Positions 1 through 11,300 of a stretch of 64,000 nt of DNA are shown here, piece after piece. Origin of the DNA: Elymus sibiricus (Eukaryota > Streptophyta > Magnoliopsida > Poales > Poaceae); the NCBI GenBank assembly GCA_039707655.1, contig CM077676.1:455132379-455196378 (forward strand). The letters are read 5' to 3'. The translations under genes were made by a program, and so were the position numbers. The first letter of the stretch is position 1. Every line of letters begins with the position of its first letter. Below the pieces are notes generated by a model. The model did no database searches. It worked only from the letters and a program-made list of their open reading frames with translations, and was not told where the DNA came from.

Positions 1-42
1 GTTTATTCACTAGTGCCAAAAATAATTATGAACAAAGTCTAA

Positions 43-3000
43 GTGAAACTTGTGTTTTCCGTTGTAGATCAAATGGCTCGAAACACCGCGTTCAACTTAG
101 GCCCGATGTTAGAGAAAGAGAAGTTAGCTGCGACTGGAAACAACTATACGGACTGGGTCCGTAACCTGAGGATTGTCCTCAGGAGCGCTAAGAAAATGTA
201 TGTGCTTGAAAATGCTCTTCCAGCTAAACCGCCGGCCGATGCCCCGGAGGATGAATAAAATGTCTGGGCCACTAAGGATGATGATCATAACTTAGTGCAG
301 TGCCTCATGCTAGCTTGGATGAGTGCAAGGCTTCAAAAACGTTTTGAATTCCATAAACCCCGTGATATGATCCGGGAATTGGATGCTCTGTACAAGGAAA
401 CCGCAAGGTCTGAACGATTTGATATCATGAAGACCTTGATGGAATGCAAGATGGCTGAGGGCAGTTCAGTTGGCGAACACGTAGTCAAAATGATTGGCTA
501 TGCTGAAAGGCTTAAAACCCTGGAATTTCCAATTCCGCCTGGCCATATGATGGACATGATGATTTCTTCACTCCCCCCGTCTTACGACGGTTTTGTCATG
601 AACTACAACATGAGTGGGATGGAGAAAACACCAGAAGAGGTGCTCGCCATGCTGAAAACTACGGAAGGAGGACTGCGGAAAAATCGCAAGCAAGTGTTGC
701 TTGTGAATAAAACCGCCAGTTTCAAAAAGAAAGGCAAGCCAAAGAAGGGCAAGGGCGCCGGTAAGACCGGCTCCCAAAGCAACTCTAAGGGCGGAGCCAA
801 GAATGAAACTAAGTGCTTCTACTACAAGGGCACAGGACACTGGAAGAGAAACTTCAAGAAGTATCTGGAAGAGAAGAAGTCCGGGAAAACCGGAAAAGGT
901 ACAATTGTTATACAAGTTAATGTCATTGACGTTTTGCTTGCTTGCGAAAATTCTAAGTCTTGGGTATTTGATACCGGATCGGTTGCTCACATTTGCAACT
1001 CGATACAGGGACTTCAGAAGGTGCGCAAGCTAGCAAAGAATGAAGTCGTGATGCGCGTCGGGAACGGCGCTGGGATCGCTGCTCAAGCCGTCGGCATTAT
1101 GCCTCTACGTCTCCCTTCAGGATTTATCTTAGAACTAAATACCTGTTATTTTGTTCCACTATTGTGTCGAAACATTATCTCCGAATCATGTTTAGTACAC
1201 GATGGGTATTCGTACAAGTCTGAGAACAATGGTTGTTCACTTTATTGTAAGGATATGTTTTATGGATTTGCACCCATTGTTGGGGGCCTTTTCATACTAA
1301 ATCTTGAATGTGGAAATGATGTCTTTAACGTGAATTCTAAACGCATTAAGAAGGCTGATACCACCACCACTTTCATGTGGCACTGTCGCCTTGGCCACAT
1401 CGGAAAGAAACGCATGCAAAGACTCCATAAAGATGGAGTTTTACCGTCCTTTGATTTTGAATCATTTGACACATGTGAAGCTTGCTTGATGGGGAAAATG
1501 ACCAAGACGCCGTTCACGGGTCATCTTGAACGGGCGAGTGACTTGTTGGAAATAATACATAGTGATGTATGTGGTCCAATGAGCACAATCGCATGGGGTG
1601 AGTATTTCTACTTCGTGACTTTTACGGATGATTTGAGTAGGTATGGATATATCTACTTGATGAAGCATAAGTCGGAAACCTTTGAAAAGTTCAAAGAATT
1701 TCATAATGACGTAGAAAATCATCGTAACAAAAGGATTAAGTTTCTGCGGTCTGATCGCGGGGGCGAATACCTTAGTCATGAGTTTGGCCAACATCTGAGT
1801 GATCGTGGAATCGTTTCACAGCTTACGCCTCCCAGAACTCCACAGCGAAACGGAGTGTCGGAAAGACGTAACCGAACCCTGTTAGACATGGTAAGGTCGA
1901 TGATGTCTCTTACAAATCTGCCGATATCCTTTTGGGGTCACGCACTAGAAACTGCCGCTCACACACTAAACAAAGCACCATCTAAGTCTGTTGAGACAAC
2001 TCCATATGAGATATGGCACGGGAAGAAACCCGACCTGTCATTTCTCAAAATTTGGGGTTGTGCGGCATATGTAAAGCGTTTACAGCCAAGCAAACTTGAT
2101 CCCAGATCAGACAAATGTTACTTTGTAGGTTATCCCAAGGAGACAGTTGGGTATTCTTTCTACCACGCCTCCCAGAACAAAGTGTTTGTTGCAAAACACG
2201 GAGTCTTTCTCGAGAAAGAGTTTCTCGCTAAAGAAGTGAGTGGGAGGACAGTACAACTTGATGAGATTAGTGAATCTTCGGCAACCGTTGATATGGCTAA
2301 GGAACCGGAAGAAATTCCGCTAATTATCCCTACAACAGAGCCGGAAGTTGTCGCATGTGATGCGGAAACTTCAGACAATGTTGTAACTGAACCGCGCAGA
2401 TCAGGTAGGGCTATCCAGCCACCTGAGTGGTTTCATAACGAAATCTTCATTCTTGAAGACGATGAACCTGCGGACTACAAGGAAGCGATGGCGGGGCCCA
2501 GCTCAAAGGAATGGCACAAATCCATGAAATCCGAAATGGAATCCATGTACGAAAACCAAGTTTGGAACTTGGAAGAACTTCCAGAAGGCATAAAGCCCAT
2601 TGGTTGTAAATGGATTTTCAAAAGAAAGACGGACGCGGATGGTAACATTACTATCCACAAAGCTAGACTTGTCGCGAAAGTGTTCACGCAAGTTCCAAGA
2701 GTGGACTACGACGAGACTTTCTCGCCCGTAGCTATGCTTAGGTCTGTTCGGATATTACTAGCAATTGCTGCTTATTTCGATTATGAAATATGGCAGATGA
2801 ACGTCAAAACGGCTTTCCTAAATGGAAACCTCAAAGAGGATGTATACATGATACAGCCAGAAGGTTTTGTCGTTCATAAGGATGCTGGAAAGGTATGCAA
2901 GCTTCAGAAAGCCATTTATGGTCTGAAGCAAGCGTCAAGGAGCTGGAACATTCGTTTTGATGAAGTGGTCAAACAGTTTGGCTTCATCAGGAATGACGAA

Positions 3001-3597
3001 GAATCTTGTGTTTACAAGAAGTTTAGTGGGAGCGCAAAAGCATTTCTAATCTTGTATGTGGATGACATATTATTGATTGGAAATGACGTGAATTTTCTTA
3101 GCGAAATAAAAGACTCATTGAAGAAAAGTTTTTCAATGAAAGACTTAGGCGAAGCGGCATATGTATTGGGCATCAGAATCGATAGAGATAGATCAAAACG
3201 CCTGATAGCGCTTAGCCAAAGCACGTACATTGACAAGGTGTTGAAAAGGTTCAACATGGAGAACTCCAAGAAAGGCCTACTCCCCATGTCACCTGGCACA
3301 GTGCTTTGCAAGAATCAGTGTCCTCGGACACTCGATGAGCGAGTACAAATGAATGATGTTCCATATGCCTCGGCAGTTGGTTCTATTATGTATGCCATGC
3401 TATGTACAAGACCGGACGTTTCCTATACGCTAAGTGTTAGCAGCCGGTACCAAAGTGATCCAGGATTGGAACACTGGGCCGCAGCCAAGGGTATTCTTAA
3501 GTACCGCAGCCAAGGGCCACCCACGAGGCTCGGAGGGAAACTCATTTGCACGTGTGGTATTATAAATGGTAAAATATATTCCTTGTCATGCCTCTAA
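43..3597 (+). pseudogene. copia gag-pol polyprotein, broken
   Basis: One reading frame (starting at 43) carries the polyprotein but holds a TAA stop at 256-258; the same frame reopens at once and runs to 3597. Visible parts are a UBN2-like gag, a zinc knuckle at about 811-870, the protease motif DTGS at 970, the integrase HHCC finger (HCRLGH ... CEACLMGK, 1380-1500), the integrase core (HSDVCGP, TDDLSRYGY, LRSDRGGEY) and the RT active site YVDD at 3055. The knuckle is damaged: it reads C-x2-Y-x4-H-x4-F, so the second and fourth metal-binding cysteines are lost. RNase H is absent; after ILKY the frame reads about 30 unrelated residues from LTR-like DNA. The function in the intact family is copying and integration of the element; this copy cannot make a complete product. 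Confidence 0.9.
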
Positions 3598-4968
3598 GAC
3601 TGGCTCAAGTATTGCATGATGATCCTGTTTTCCTGATCATGGGCATGTCTATGCCGGCAATTTTGAGGGCACAATGTTAGTAGAACACTTGTGTTGAATC
3701 GACCCGAATTGATGTTATGCTATGAGATACATTCGTCACAAGTTAATGGTTAATAACACAAAGATAGTTAATGTTTGCATAATTCCTTAGACCATGAGAG
3801 TATCGAGTTCCAACGTACTTGCTTCGTGAACTTTGGGGTTTGTTAAACGTCATCCGTAACTGGGTGGCTATTACGGCGGCTTACGGGTTCACGGAAAAGT
3901 ATGACAAGTAACGAGATAGCTCAAGATTGGGATTTGCTCCTCCGACGATGGAGAGATATTCTCGGGCCCTCTTAGTGTTACGGTATCCATCATCGTCTGG
4001 CCGGACACAAGGTGATTTGATCACAGCGATGCCGGAACACGGAAACGAGAAAAGAGAACAAAACCGGTAACGAGGTAACTTGCATGGTGGACAAGTTGTT
4101 GATCCACGGGGATGCAATAAATCTCACCTCGGGTATTTGTAATATATCGTGAAGTAACAGGAATAGCACATGGCAACTGGGGGTTCACTCGAATATTCAT
4201 TCGTGTGGGTATAGGGGTCAATATGGGTGTCCACGGCTCCGATGTTGATCATTGATCGGAAAGTGTTCCGGGTCATGTCTATACTTCACCGAACCTATAG
4301 GGTCACATGCTTAAGGGTCATCTATCTGCTGAATACTAGATAGGGAGTCTGAGAGAAAATCACAGGAAAGGTTTCGGACGAAACGGAAACGTTCCGGAGA
4401 GAACACCGGAATAGTTTCGGTGAAACTGAAAAGTTGTTTCAGGGTATTCCATTAAGTCATATTGGTTCCGGCACACGCCTGGAAATTCTTGGAGGATGCC
4501 AGAAGTGTTCTGGAAACTTCTGGGAATTTTCCGGGATAAAAACCGGAACTGTTCCGGAGCTGCCGGAACCGATTTGGTTGCCTTTCGCAAATGAAATTTA
4601 CTAATCCGAAATTGTTTCGGAATGCGTCCAAAATCATTTGTGTGGGTACTAGAATTATTCTAAGACCCACAAAAATATTTTCGGATTTAACGGTCGCGGA
4701 AAATTGGTTTCGTCAATAGTAAAAATCACTTTATGCATTTTTTTTTGGAAAGTCACCTTTTGGGATATTTCCCAAAAGGCTTCTAGAAGGGATTGGGGAG
4801 CAAGGCACCCCCATGTGGGGGGGGGGGGCTAGAGGTGGCCGGCCAAGGTGGGGCTCCTCCATGGAGCTCCACATGCCACACATTTTTTCCCTTTTATTCT
4901 TTTATGTGAGACATAAAGTGGGGGTACTTTTGGTATTTTTGTATGCCAACTTTACCCCTTGGCTTTCC

Positions 4969-4977
4969 TATAAATAG
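4969..4977 (+). promoter_or_regulatory. TATA box of the copia LTR
   Basis: TATAAATAG lies in the expected place of an LTR promoter, about 590 bp before the presumed LTR end, after the CCGGAA-rich U3-like part. Confidence 0.6.
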
Positions 4978-5204
4978 AGGTGGAGGGGTGCTCTCCAAAC
5001 CTCATCCTTTCTCTCATACACATGCCATGCTCGTCTGGCTCTCTCTCTCTCCCTCCCACGAAATAGTTTCGTAGAGCCGAAAGGTTGTCTGGGTTCCGGC
5101 AGGAACTAGCTCTGGACGGCGAAGCCCTGCCGGATAGCTGACACCGTATGTGTGCAACCCCGTAGAGAGTTCGTAGTTTCGATCTTTTGCCCGAGGGGAT
5201 GTTC

Positions 5205-5365
5205 GAGTGTCCTCCCGAAGGGCTGTCCGAGTTACCGTTCGAGTTTCGGGTGTCCTCTCGAAGGGCTGTCCGAGTTACCGTTCGGGTTTCAAGGGTCCTC
5301 CCGAAGGGCTGTCCGCGACATCATTTGAGGGACTGTCCGACCGCCTCCCGAAGGGCTGTCCGACG
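5205..5365 (+). repeat. 43-bp minisatellite in the LTR leader
   Basis: The words CCGAAGGGCTGTCCG recur at about 5214, 5257, 5300 and 5347, giving a period of 43 bp and then 47 bp. The short open frame over it reflects the repeat and is not a gene. Confidence 0.8.
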
Positions 5366-5560
5366 AGGGAGTACATCCTCGCGGTTGGGAGGTTGTAAAT
5401 CCTAGCTGCGGGGATCTGCACCGACGATCTACACCGACTCTTCTTCTGCTGCGCTTCGAGTCGGTACGGATCAGATCAAACCCTGTATGCAGTCTCCATA
5501 GTGATCCTGGGCGTGCTCGTTGTACCGAAATTTTTTGTTTTCTGTCGCGTTCCCCTGCAG

Positions 5561-5968
5561 TTTTGGAATGAAGCTATTTACTATGCAAAAGCACTTGCCA
5601 AAAACCTTTTTCATGGAGCAACTTATCTAACCATTTGTTGAGTAAGCACCTTTTTTTATTTTGAGAGTTTCAATACCTAGACCACCATGATCATTGGGCC
5701 TACACAAAAAACATATAGATTTAAAACTTCCCAACAAAATTTTAGAACTAGAATTTGTCAAAAAACTTCCAGGTATTTTTTGTGCACAATAAATACATAC
5801 AATAATATAGCTTAATAAAACAATTTCATTTTATATCCAATTAGGGTAGTAGAAATCATATAGCCAGCTCAGCCTAATTGGTCATGGGTCAGTAATGGAG
5901 GTGCTGCTTCTATGTGTGTTTGATTCTGCGGTTTCGCCCCTATCAAATACTCCTGCCATTTTAATATA
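5561..5968. other. intergenic, no gene seen
   Basis: AT-rich DNA between the copia LTR and the first MITE. I see no coding pattern. Confidence 0.6.
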
Positions 5969-5970
5969 TA

Positions 5971-6050
5971 CTCCCTCCGTCCCATAATATACGAGCGTTT
6001 TGACACTATTGTAGTGTAAAAGACGCTCTTATATTATGAGACGGAGGGAG
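5971..6050. mobile_element. Stowaway-type MITE (mariner group)
   Basis: An 80-bp fold-back element starting CTCCCTCCGTCCCATAATAT and ending in its near-perfect reverse complement (ATATTATGAGACGGAGGGAG). It is flanked by TA on both sides (5969-5970 and 6051-6052), the Stowaway target duplication. Non-coding and moved by a mariner-like transposase made elsewhere. Confidence 0.92.
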
Positions 6051-6052
6051 TA

Positions 6053-6643
6053 GATTGCAAAGTCAAACTTCTCTATGTTTGATTTAGTTTATAGAAAGAA
6101 ATATCAATAGGTAAGATACCAGATCAGTATCATTAGATTCATCATGGAATATATTTTTGTATTTTATTTATCTCGTGTTTTATATGTTAATTTTTTATAT
6201 AAACCTGGTCAGGTTGAAATGGTTGACTTCTGGAAAAATTAATACACTGGGATTACAATTAAATAGTGTAGCATTTTCTGGATTTTATGTCCAAATGGTA
6301 TATTAATCAAGATGAATGGTTCTACCCTATTAAAAAATAAAAGGCAACACGGTAAGCTTTGTCACCGAAATAATATGAAATTTTCAAACAGTTGCACCGA
6401 GGGGAAATTTTCTCCCTTTTTCTTTTTGCAATCTTGATCCATTTCTCCACCTGAAATTGCACTGCCGGGAGGGGGATGAGGCCGCCGGGGGGGGGGGGGG
6501 GGGGGGTTGCAAGTTTGTTGTATATTTGTAATCAAATATTAATTTGTGATAAATTAATGTATCTTCATTTTAAGTTTTTGGTTTAAAAGGTAATTATGAC
6601 CCAGCAATTATATCTCTTCACCCCTGAGGCTAAAAATTATGTA
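6053..6643. other. intergenic with a 20-base G run
   Basis: No gene seen. It contains an uninterrupted run of 20 G at 6487-6506, which is fragile in sequencing and assembly. Confidence 0.6.
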
Positions 6644-6933
6644 CTCCCTCCGTATCGGTGCATAAGTCATCTTACGAAAACCAAATAATCCCAAAACACT
6701 TAGGCACGGTGCATTAAATTTCACCTCGTTTCTTGTTTCTTGACATGAATGAAGAAATCAACCAATAAGAGACGTGGGACGTGTATGTTTTTAATAACTT
6801 GAGACTACCTAGCACGGCATGCAGTGGTTAGTTAATTGCATGCAATGATATTAATTAGCAAATGAACATTAAATTCTCTCGTTTTCCCCTCCGCCTTGGT
6901 TGCGGTGCACAACGTAAGATGACTTATGCACCG
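6644..6933. mobile_element. fold-back MITE, about 290 bp, unclassified
   Basis: GGTGCATAAGTCATCTTACG at the left (6657-6676) is exactly repeated in reverse complement at the right (6913-6932). The left end carries an extra CTCCCTCCGTAT that the right end lacks. The interior is AT-rich and non-coding. The inverted repeat is certain; the superfamily is not. Confidence 0.75.
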
Positions 6934-7153
6934 TATCACACTAGTCCACTAATTACATGTGCTGCCCAAAATTTACTTCAGGAATGTCGTCATTATGTGG
7001 CCACAAACAGCCATAGCCAGTCATAGCTCAGTCGCAGCGCAGAGCAAGAGATGTTGTCATCTTGGCAACACCGTGGTCACCATGTGCAAGCATCCTTGTG
7101 TAAGTCTTTATCATCGCTTCCAGAGACAAATGATTAATCAACGCGCACGCATC

Positions 7154-8353
7154 ATGGAGACGGAGACGGGCATCTGCGACATGCCGGCAGACTGCGTGGC
7201 CCTCGTCGCCTCGCTGACCTCCCCCGGCGACGTGTGCAGGCTGGCGGCCACCGCCCAGGCTCTCCGGGCGGCTGCCGACTTCGACGAGGTCTGGGGGAGC
7301 TTCCTCCCGGCGGACTATGCCGACATCCTCACGCGGTGTAGTACTGCCGGTGAGGAGCACCGCAGGGAAAGCGAAACGAAGAAGGAGCTCTTCTGCCGAC
7401 TCTGCGACTGCCCCGTCCTCCTCGATGGCAGCAAGCTGGTATGTAATTGATGTTGTTATAATTCGAAAACGCATGTGCGTATCAAGAGATCTCGTCTGAC
7501 AATGGCATCAATCGGCCGGGCAAGAAGAGCTTCTCGTTGGACAGGCGTAGCGGGGCCAAGAAGTACATGATACCAGCGAAAGCTCTGTGGTACGGGTGGA
7601 GTGGCTACCACTACGGAGGACTCGTCTGGTCACGCTGCCACCCTCACTCCAGGTTTTGTTTTTCAAAACGGAGGCAAAAGTTTTGCCTCACCGATTAATT
7701 AAGAAGAAAAGAATTGCCCAGTTAATTTACGGAAAACCGGGCAAAAACATTTAGGTCGCAGCACAGTATTTCAACCGAGCCTTACTATTTCGTCATGTAG
7801 ATTCCGCGAGGTGGCGGTTCTCTCGTACCTGTGCTGGGTGGACGTGGACGTCATCTTGAACACCAAGAACCTCTCGGGCGTCGGTAGAGGCTATGCGGCC
7901 TATCTCGTATACAGGGTGCATTGGTTGCACGCAGACACGGCTCAGAACCAAAACCAAGAGGATGCAGGGTCCTCGTCCGCGGCCATTTGCTATCATGAGT
8001 GCAACCATCTCGTGCCTCAGAAGCACTCGCGATCTCTATTATGGGACTGGGACTGGGAAATCGATGGATCACCATCATCATCAATATCGTCATTGATGTC
8101 GGCAGAAACAACGGAGAAGAATCGAAGTCAGAAGCAACGGCCGAAACCTGATGGCGTGAGCGTTAGGAGCGATGGACAATGGATAGAGCAAGAGATTAAC
8201 ATAGATTTGGACGAGCAGTGTGTGGTGGGGAAGGAGAGCAATGTTTCCATTGAGTTTAGAGGGTTCACAAGGTCACATAGGTGCCAGATTATCATAGAAG
8301 GGATCGAGATAAGGCCGAGAGGAATGGGACAGTTGAAATCATGGCTAAATTGA
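7154..8353 (+). CDS. F-box protein with PP2 lectin-like domain (PP2-B type)
   Basis: Three-exon model: 7154-7438, 7528-7652, 7801-8353, about 320 aa. Exon 1 carries a short N-terminal F-box (METETGICDMPADCVALVA ... SPGDVCRLA), which in this family binds SKP1 of an SCF ubiquitin ligase. Exons 2 and 3 carry the phloem-protein-2 domain (KSFSLDRRSGAKKYM, FREVAVLSYLCWVDV, GYAAYLVYRV), which in relatives binds glycans. Donors GTATGT (7439) and GTTTTG (7653) and the acceptor TGTAG (7800) join in phase; the exon 2 acceptor is less certain (7525 or 7528, both in frame and without a good pyrimidine tract). The ATG at 7154 was chosen because the F-box begins there; an in-frame ATG at 6959 adds residues without a domain. 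A LINE begins 15 bp after the stop, so the native 3' UTR is displaced. Confidence 0.82.
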
Positions 8354-8396
8354 TTAGATAGATAAATCTTTTTTTTTTGCGGGAGAAATACTTGTA

Positions 8397-11300
8397 TTAC
8401 TCAATTATCAAATCCTTACAATCATTCTCAGCAATCTCCAAAACCTCTGGAGGTCCAGACCCAATCCAGGTGAGGGTTCTGCCCTCAGCTCTACCAAAAG
8501 TAGCCAAACTATCACTAGCCTTATTTTGCACTCGCGAAACATGAGTAATACAAGTATGTCGAAGACTTAAAAGATAACTAATCTCATTAACAAGAGAAAC
8601 ATAAACAGAGCGGTCAGGTCCAGCACATGTGATCATAGACACCGCCGTGAGGGAATCCATCTCAATTGCAATTGGAAGAACCGTCTGCTGAAAGGCCGAA
8701 GACAGTCCCTCCATACAGGCCCATAGTTCCGCTTCTAGAGCATCCCTGCATGAATACAAGGCTCTGCATGCCGAAAAAATGATATCTCCACTTGAATTCC
8801 GCACGATCATACCAGCACCCGCCATACCACATGAGGTGAAGGACCCGTCCGTGTTAAGTTTCGCCCATCCTTGCCTCAGTTTTGACCACCTGAGCAGCGG
8901 GGCTTCCACTCTAACAGGAATTGTAAGAGGCTCAAAAGAAATCACAGCCTTCCCTTTATCTGGGTCCATGTGTGTGTTCGATTTGATGGCCATCAACGAT
9001 TCCAAGTAACTCTGCAAAAATCTGATGGAAACTTCCATAGGCGGAGCAGGTTTCAACTGGATAATCTCATTCCGAACATGCCAACTTCTCCAGAACGTCA
9101 TCAGCATTATGCAGCGTTGAAGTTCATTCAGAGGTGCTAGGGCATGCAACAGCCATTCTTTGCCATTATGTACCACCGAATCAACATTGGGTAAACGCCA
9201 AACTTTGGCCATAGCAAGATATAAGTCCCGGCCAAACTGACAACGCATGAAGGGATGAAAATTGTCCTCCTCCTCCACACCACAAACGGGACATCTACTT
9301 GTTACTTCAAGGCCAATTTTGTGCTTGTTTCTCCAAGTAGGCAGTCCATCTGTTGCAACTCGCCATGCAAAATTCTTCACTGTTGGTGGCGCACCACAAT
9401 TCCAAATATATTTCCAACATGCCCTACTTCCGTTCGGTGACGTACTCGACGAGGCCGCAGTATCTCTATGCGCCTCATCAAACGCCAATTGATAAGCGCT
9501 TTTAACAGTAAAAATTCCCAGCTTCCCCGGCCCCCATGCAATAACATCTTCATCCAGCCTCGGCGATGCTCTAATTTTCAGAATTTCCTCCACATCCGCA
9601 GCCACAAAATACTGTGACAGTAGCTCAACATTCCATGATCCATTCTCATTTAACAAATCTGAGACGAATCGGATACGGCACCTTCCTTGCGGTGAAATCG
9701 GTTTATAAGAGAAGGGCCTCGGAATCCAATTGTCACGCCACACTCTTATACTTCTTCCATTGCCTACTCGCCAAACTAGCCCCTTTTTGAGCAATTCCAG
9801 TCCATGACTGATGGCTTGCCATGAGGATGAAGCATTGCCCGTGAAGACAGTATCCTCAAGCTTCCCCTCTGGGTAGTATCTCGCCTTAAGAACTTGCGCA
9901 CATAAACTGTCTGGCCTGGAAATTAATCTCCACGCATGGCGAGCAAGTAGAGCCTGGTTGAACAAACGAAAGTCCCGGAAACCTGCACCACCCCTGTCCT
10001 TGGGCTGCATAAGATAGTCACATCCTCTCCAGTGAACTTTCCTTTTTCCCTTTGAAGATCCCCAATAAAAATTCCTGACCATCCTTGTGAGATCATCACA
10101 GACCGAGTAGGGGAGTTTTAAAACGCCCATAATGTAAGTTGGTAGTGCTTGGGCCACCGCCTTTATAAGAACCTCCCTTCCGGGCTGAGCTAAATGTCCA
10201 TCCCCCCACTGAATAAGTCGTTTTGTCAGGCTTGTCTGAAGGTTCTGAAACTTACCCTTGGACATACGCCCCTCAGGGGTAGGAAGGCCCAAATATTTCT
10301 CCTCAAAGATCAAGCTAGTAACATTCAATACGCCCCGAACTTGCTCCTGTATTGCAGATGGACAAGAGGCACCAAAGAATATAGAACACTTATTGTAATT
10401 CAAGCTCTGTCCTGGAGCTGATCCATAAAGATCTAGTGCTGCTTTCACACTCTCCGCCTGGCCTCTAGAAGCCTCAAAAAACAACATAGTATCATCTGCA
10501 AACAATAGGTGGGATATGCCCGGTGCTCTTCTGCAAATTCTTACCGGGGTAATATCACCACTGGCCACTCTACTTTTCAAAATAGCTGACAGACCATCCG
10601 CCACAAGCAGAAATAAGAATGGTGAAAGTGGGTCACCTTGCCGAAGACCGCGCGTCGGTGCAAATGAATCCAAGAGAGTTCCATTTAATTTGACAGAATA
10701 CCTCACCGATGTGACACAAGTCATTATCCAGTCAATCCATCGCTGAGAGAAACCCAACTTTTGCATCACCTACTTCAAGAAAACCCAGTCCACCCTATCA
10801 TACGCCTTGGACAGATCATGTTTATATGCACAAAAGCTCTTTGTGGGATCCTTTTCTTGCTTGATATAATGGATGCGTTCAAACGCAACAAGCGCATTAT
10901 CCGTGATCATCCTACCCGGGATAAAAGCACTCTGCTCCACTGAAATTAAGTCATCTAATAAAGGCCGAAGCCGGTTCACCAAACACTTGGAGATGACCTT
11001 ATAAATTACGTTACATAGACTGATAGGCCTATAATCAGACAACTTTGTAGGGTTAGATATTTTAGGGATGAGAACAATGGAAGTAGAATTAACTCCCTCT
11101 GGCATTACCCCCGTACAAAAGAAGTCTTTGACAGCCGCAAGTACGCTGTCCTTAAGAATACTCCAGTTTCGCTGAAAAACCGGGCAGGAAAGCCGTCCGG
11201 GCCCGGCGCCTTCAACGGACAAATCTGAAACAAAGCGTCTGAAATTTCTTTGTCCGTGAACGGTGCACAAAGCTTGATATTATCCTCCTCCGTTACCAAA

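Larger units (their letters stand above)
1..5560 (+). mobile_element. Ty1-copia LTR retrotransposon, 3' part, decayed
   Basis: The window opens inside a copia element. Domains run in the copia order gag, zinc knuckle, protease, integrase, reverse transcriptase, followed by a long LTR-like segment with a TATA box. The 5' LTR and primer site lie outside the window. The RNase H region and the polypurine tract are missing: the reading frame leaves RT-type sequence near 3500 and within about 20 bases the DNA looks like the 5' portion of a Triticeae copia LTR. The element therefore looks internally deleted at the RT/3' LTR join. The right edge is set by ...CCCTGCA near 5560, but no matching TSD can be checked. 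Confidence 0.85.
3510..5560 (+). repeat. copia LTR-like segment
   Basis: Non-coding segment with the layout of Triticeae copia LTRs: a stretch rich in CCGGAA words (4360-4620), a poly-pyrimidine/GGGG tract near 4820, a TATA box followed by a transcribed leader, and a CA-type end near 5560. Text such as 'cttagaccatgaga' and 'cgtaactgggtg' is what I remember from Angela/WIS/BARE-type LTRs, so the family link is a memory-based guess. The first bases of a complete LTR (TGTTG...) are not seen, in line with the deletion at about 3500. Confidence 0.6.

Noticed and set aside
568..990. Minus-strand open frame opposite the copia gag
   Set aside because: Antisense shadow of the gag-pol frame, without any domain of its own.
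5187..5405. Two overlapping plus-strand frames in the copia LTR
   Set aside because: They read through the 43-bp minisatellite and only repeat its translation.
6959..7153. Upstream in-frame start for the F-box-PP2 gene
   Set aside because: It would add 65 residues without a domain; the F-box begins right at the ATG at 7154.
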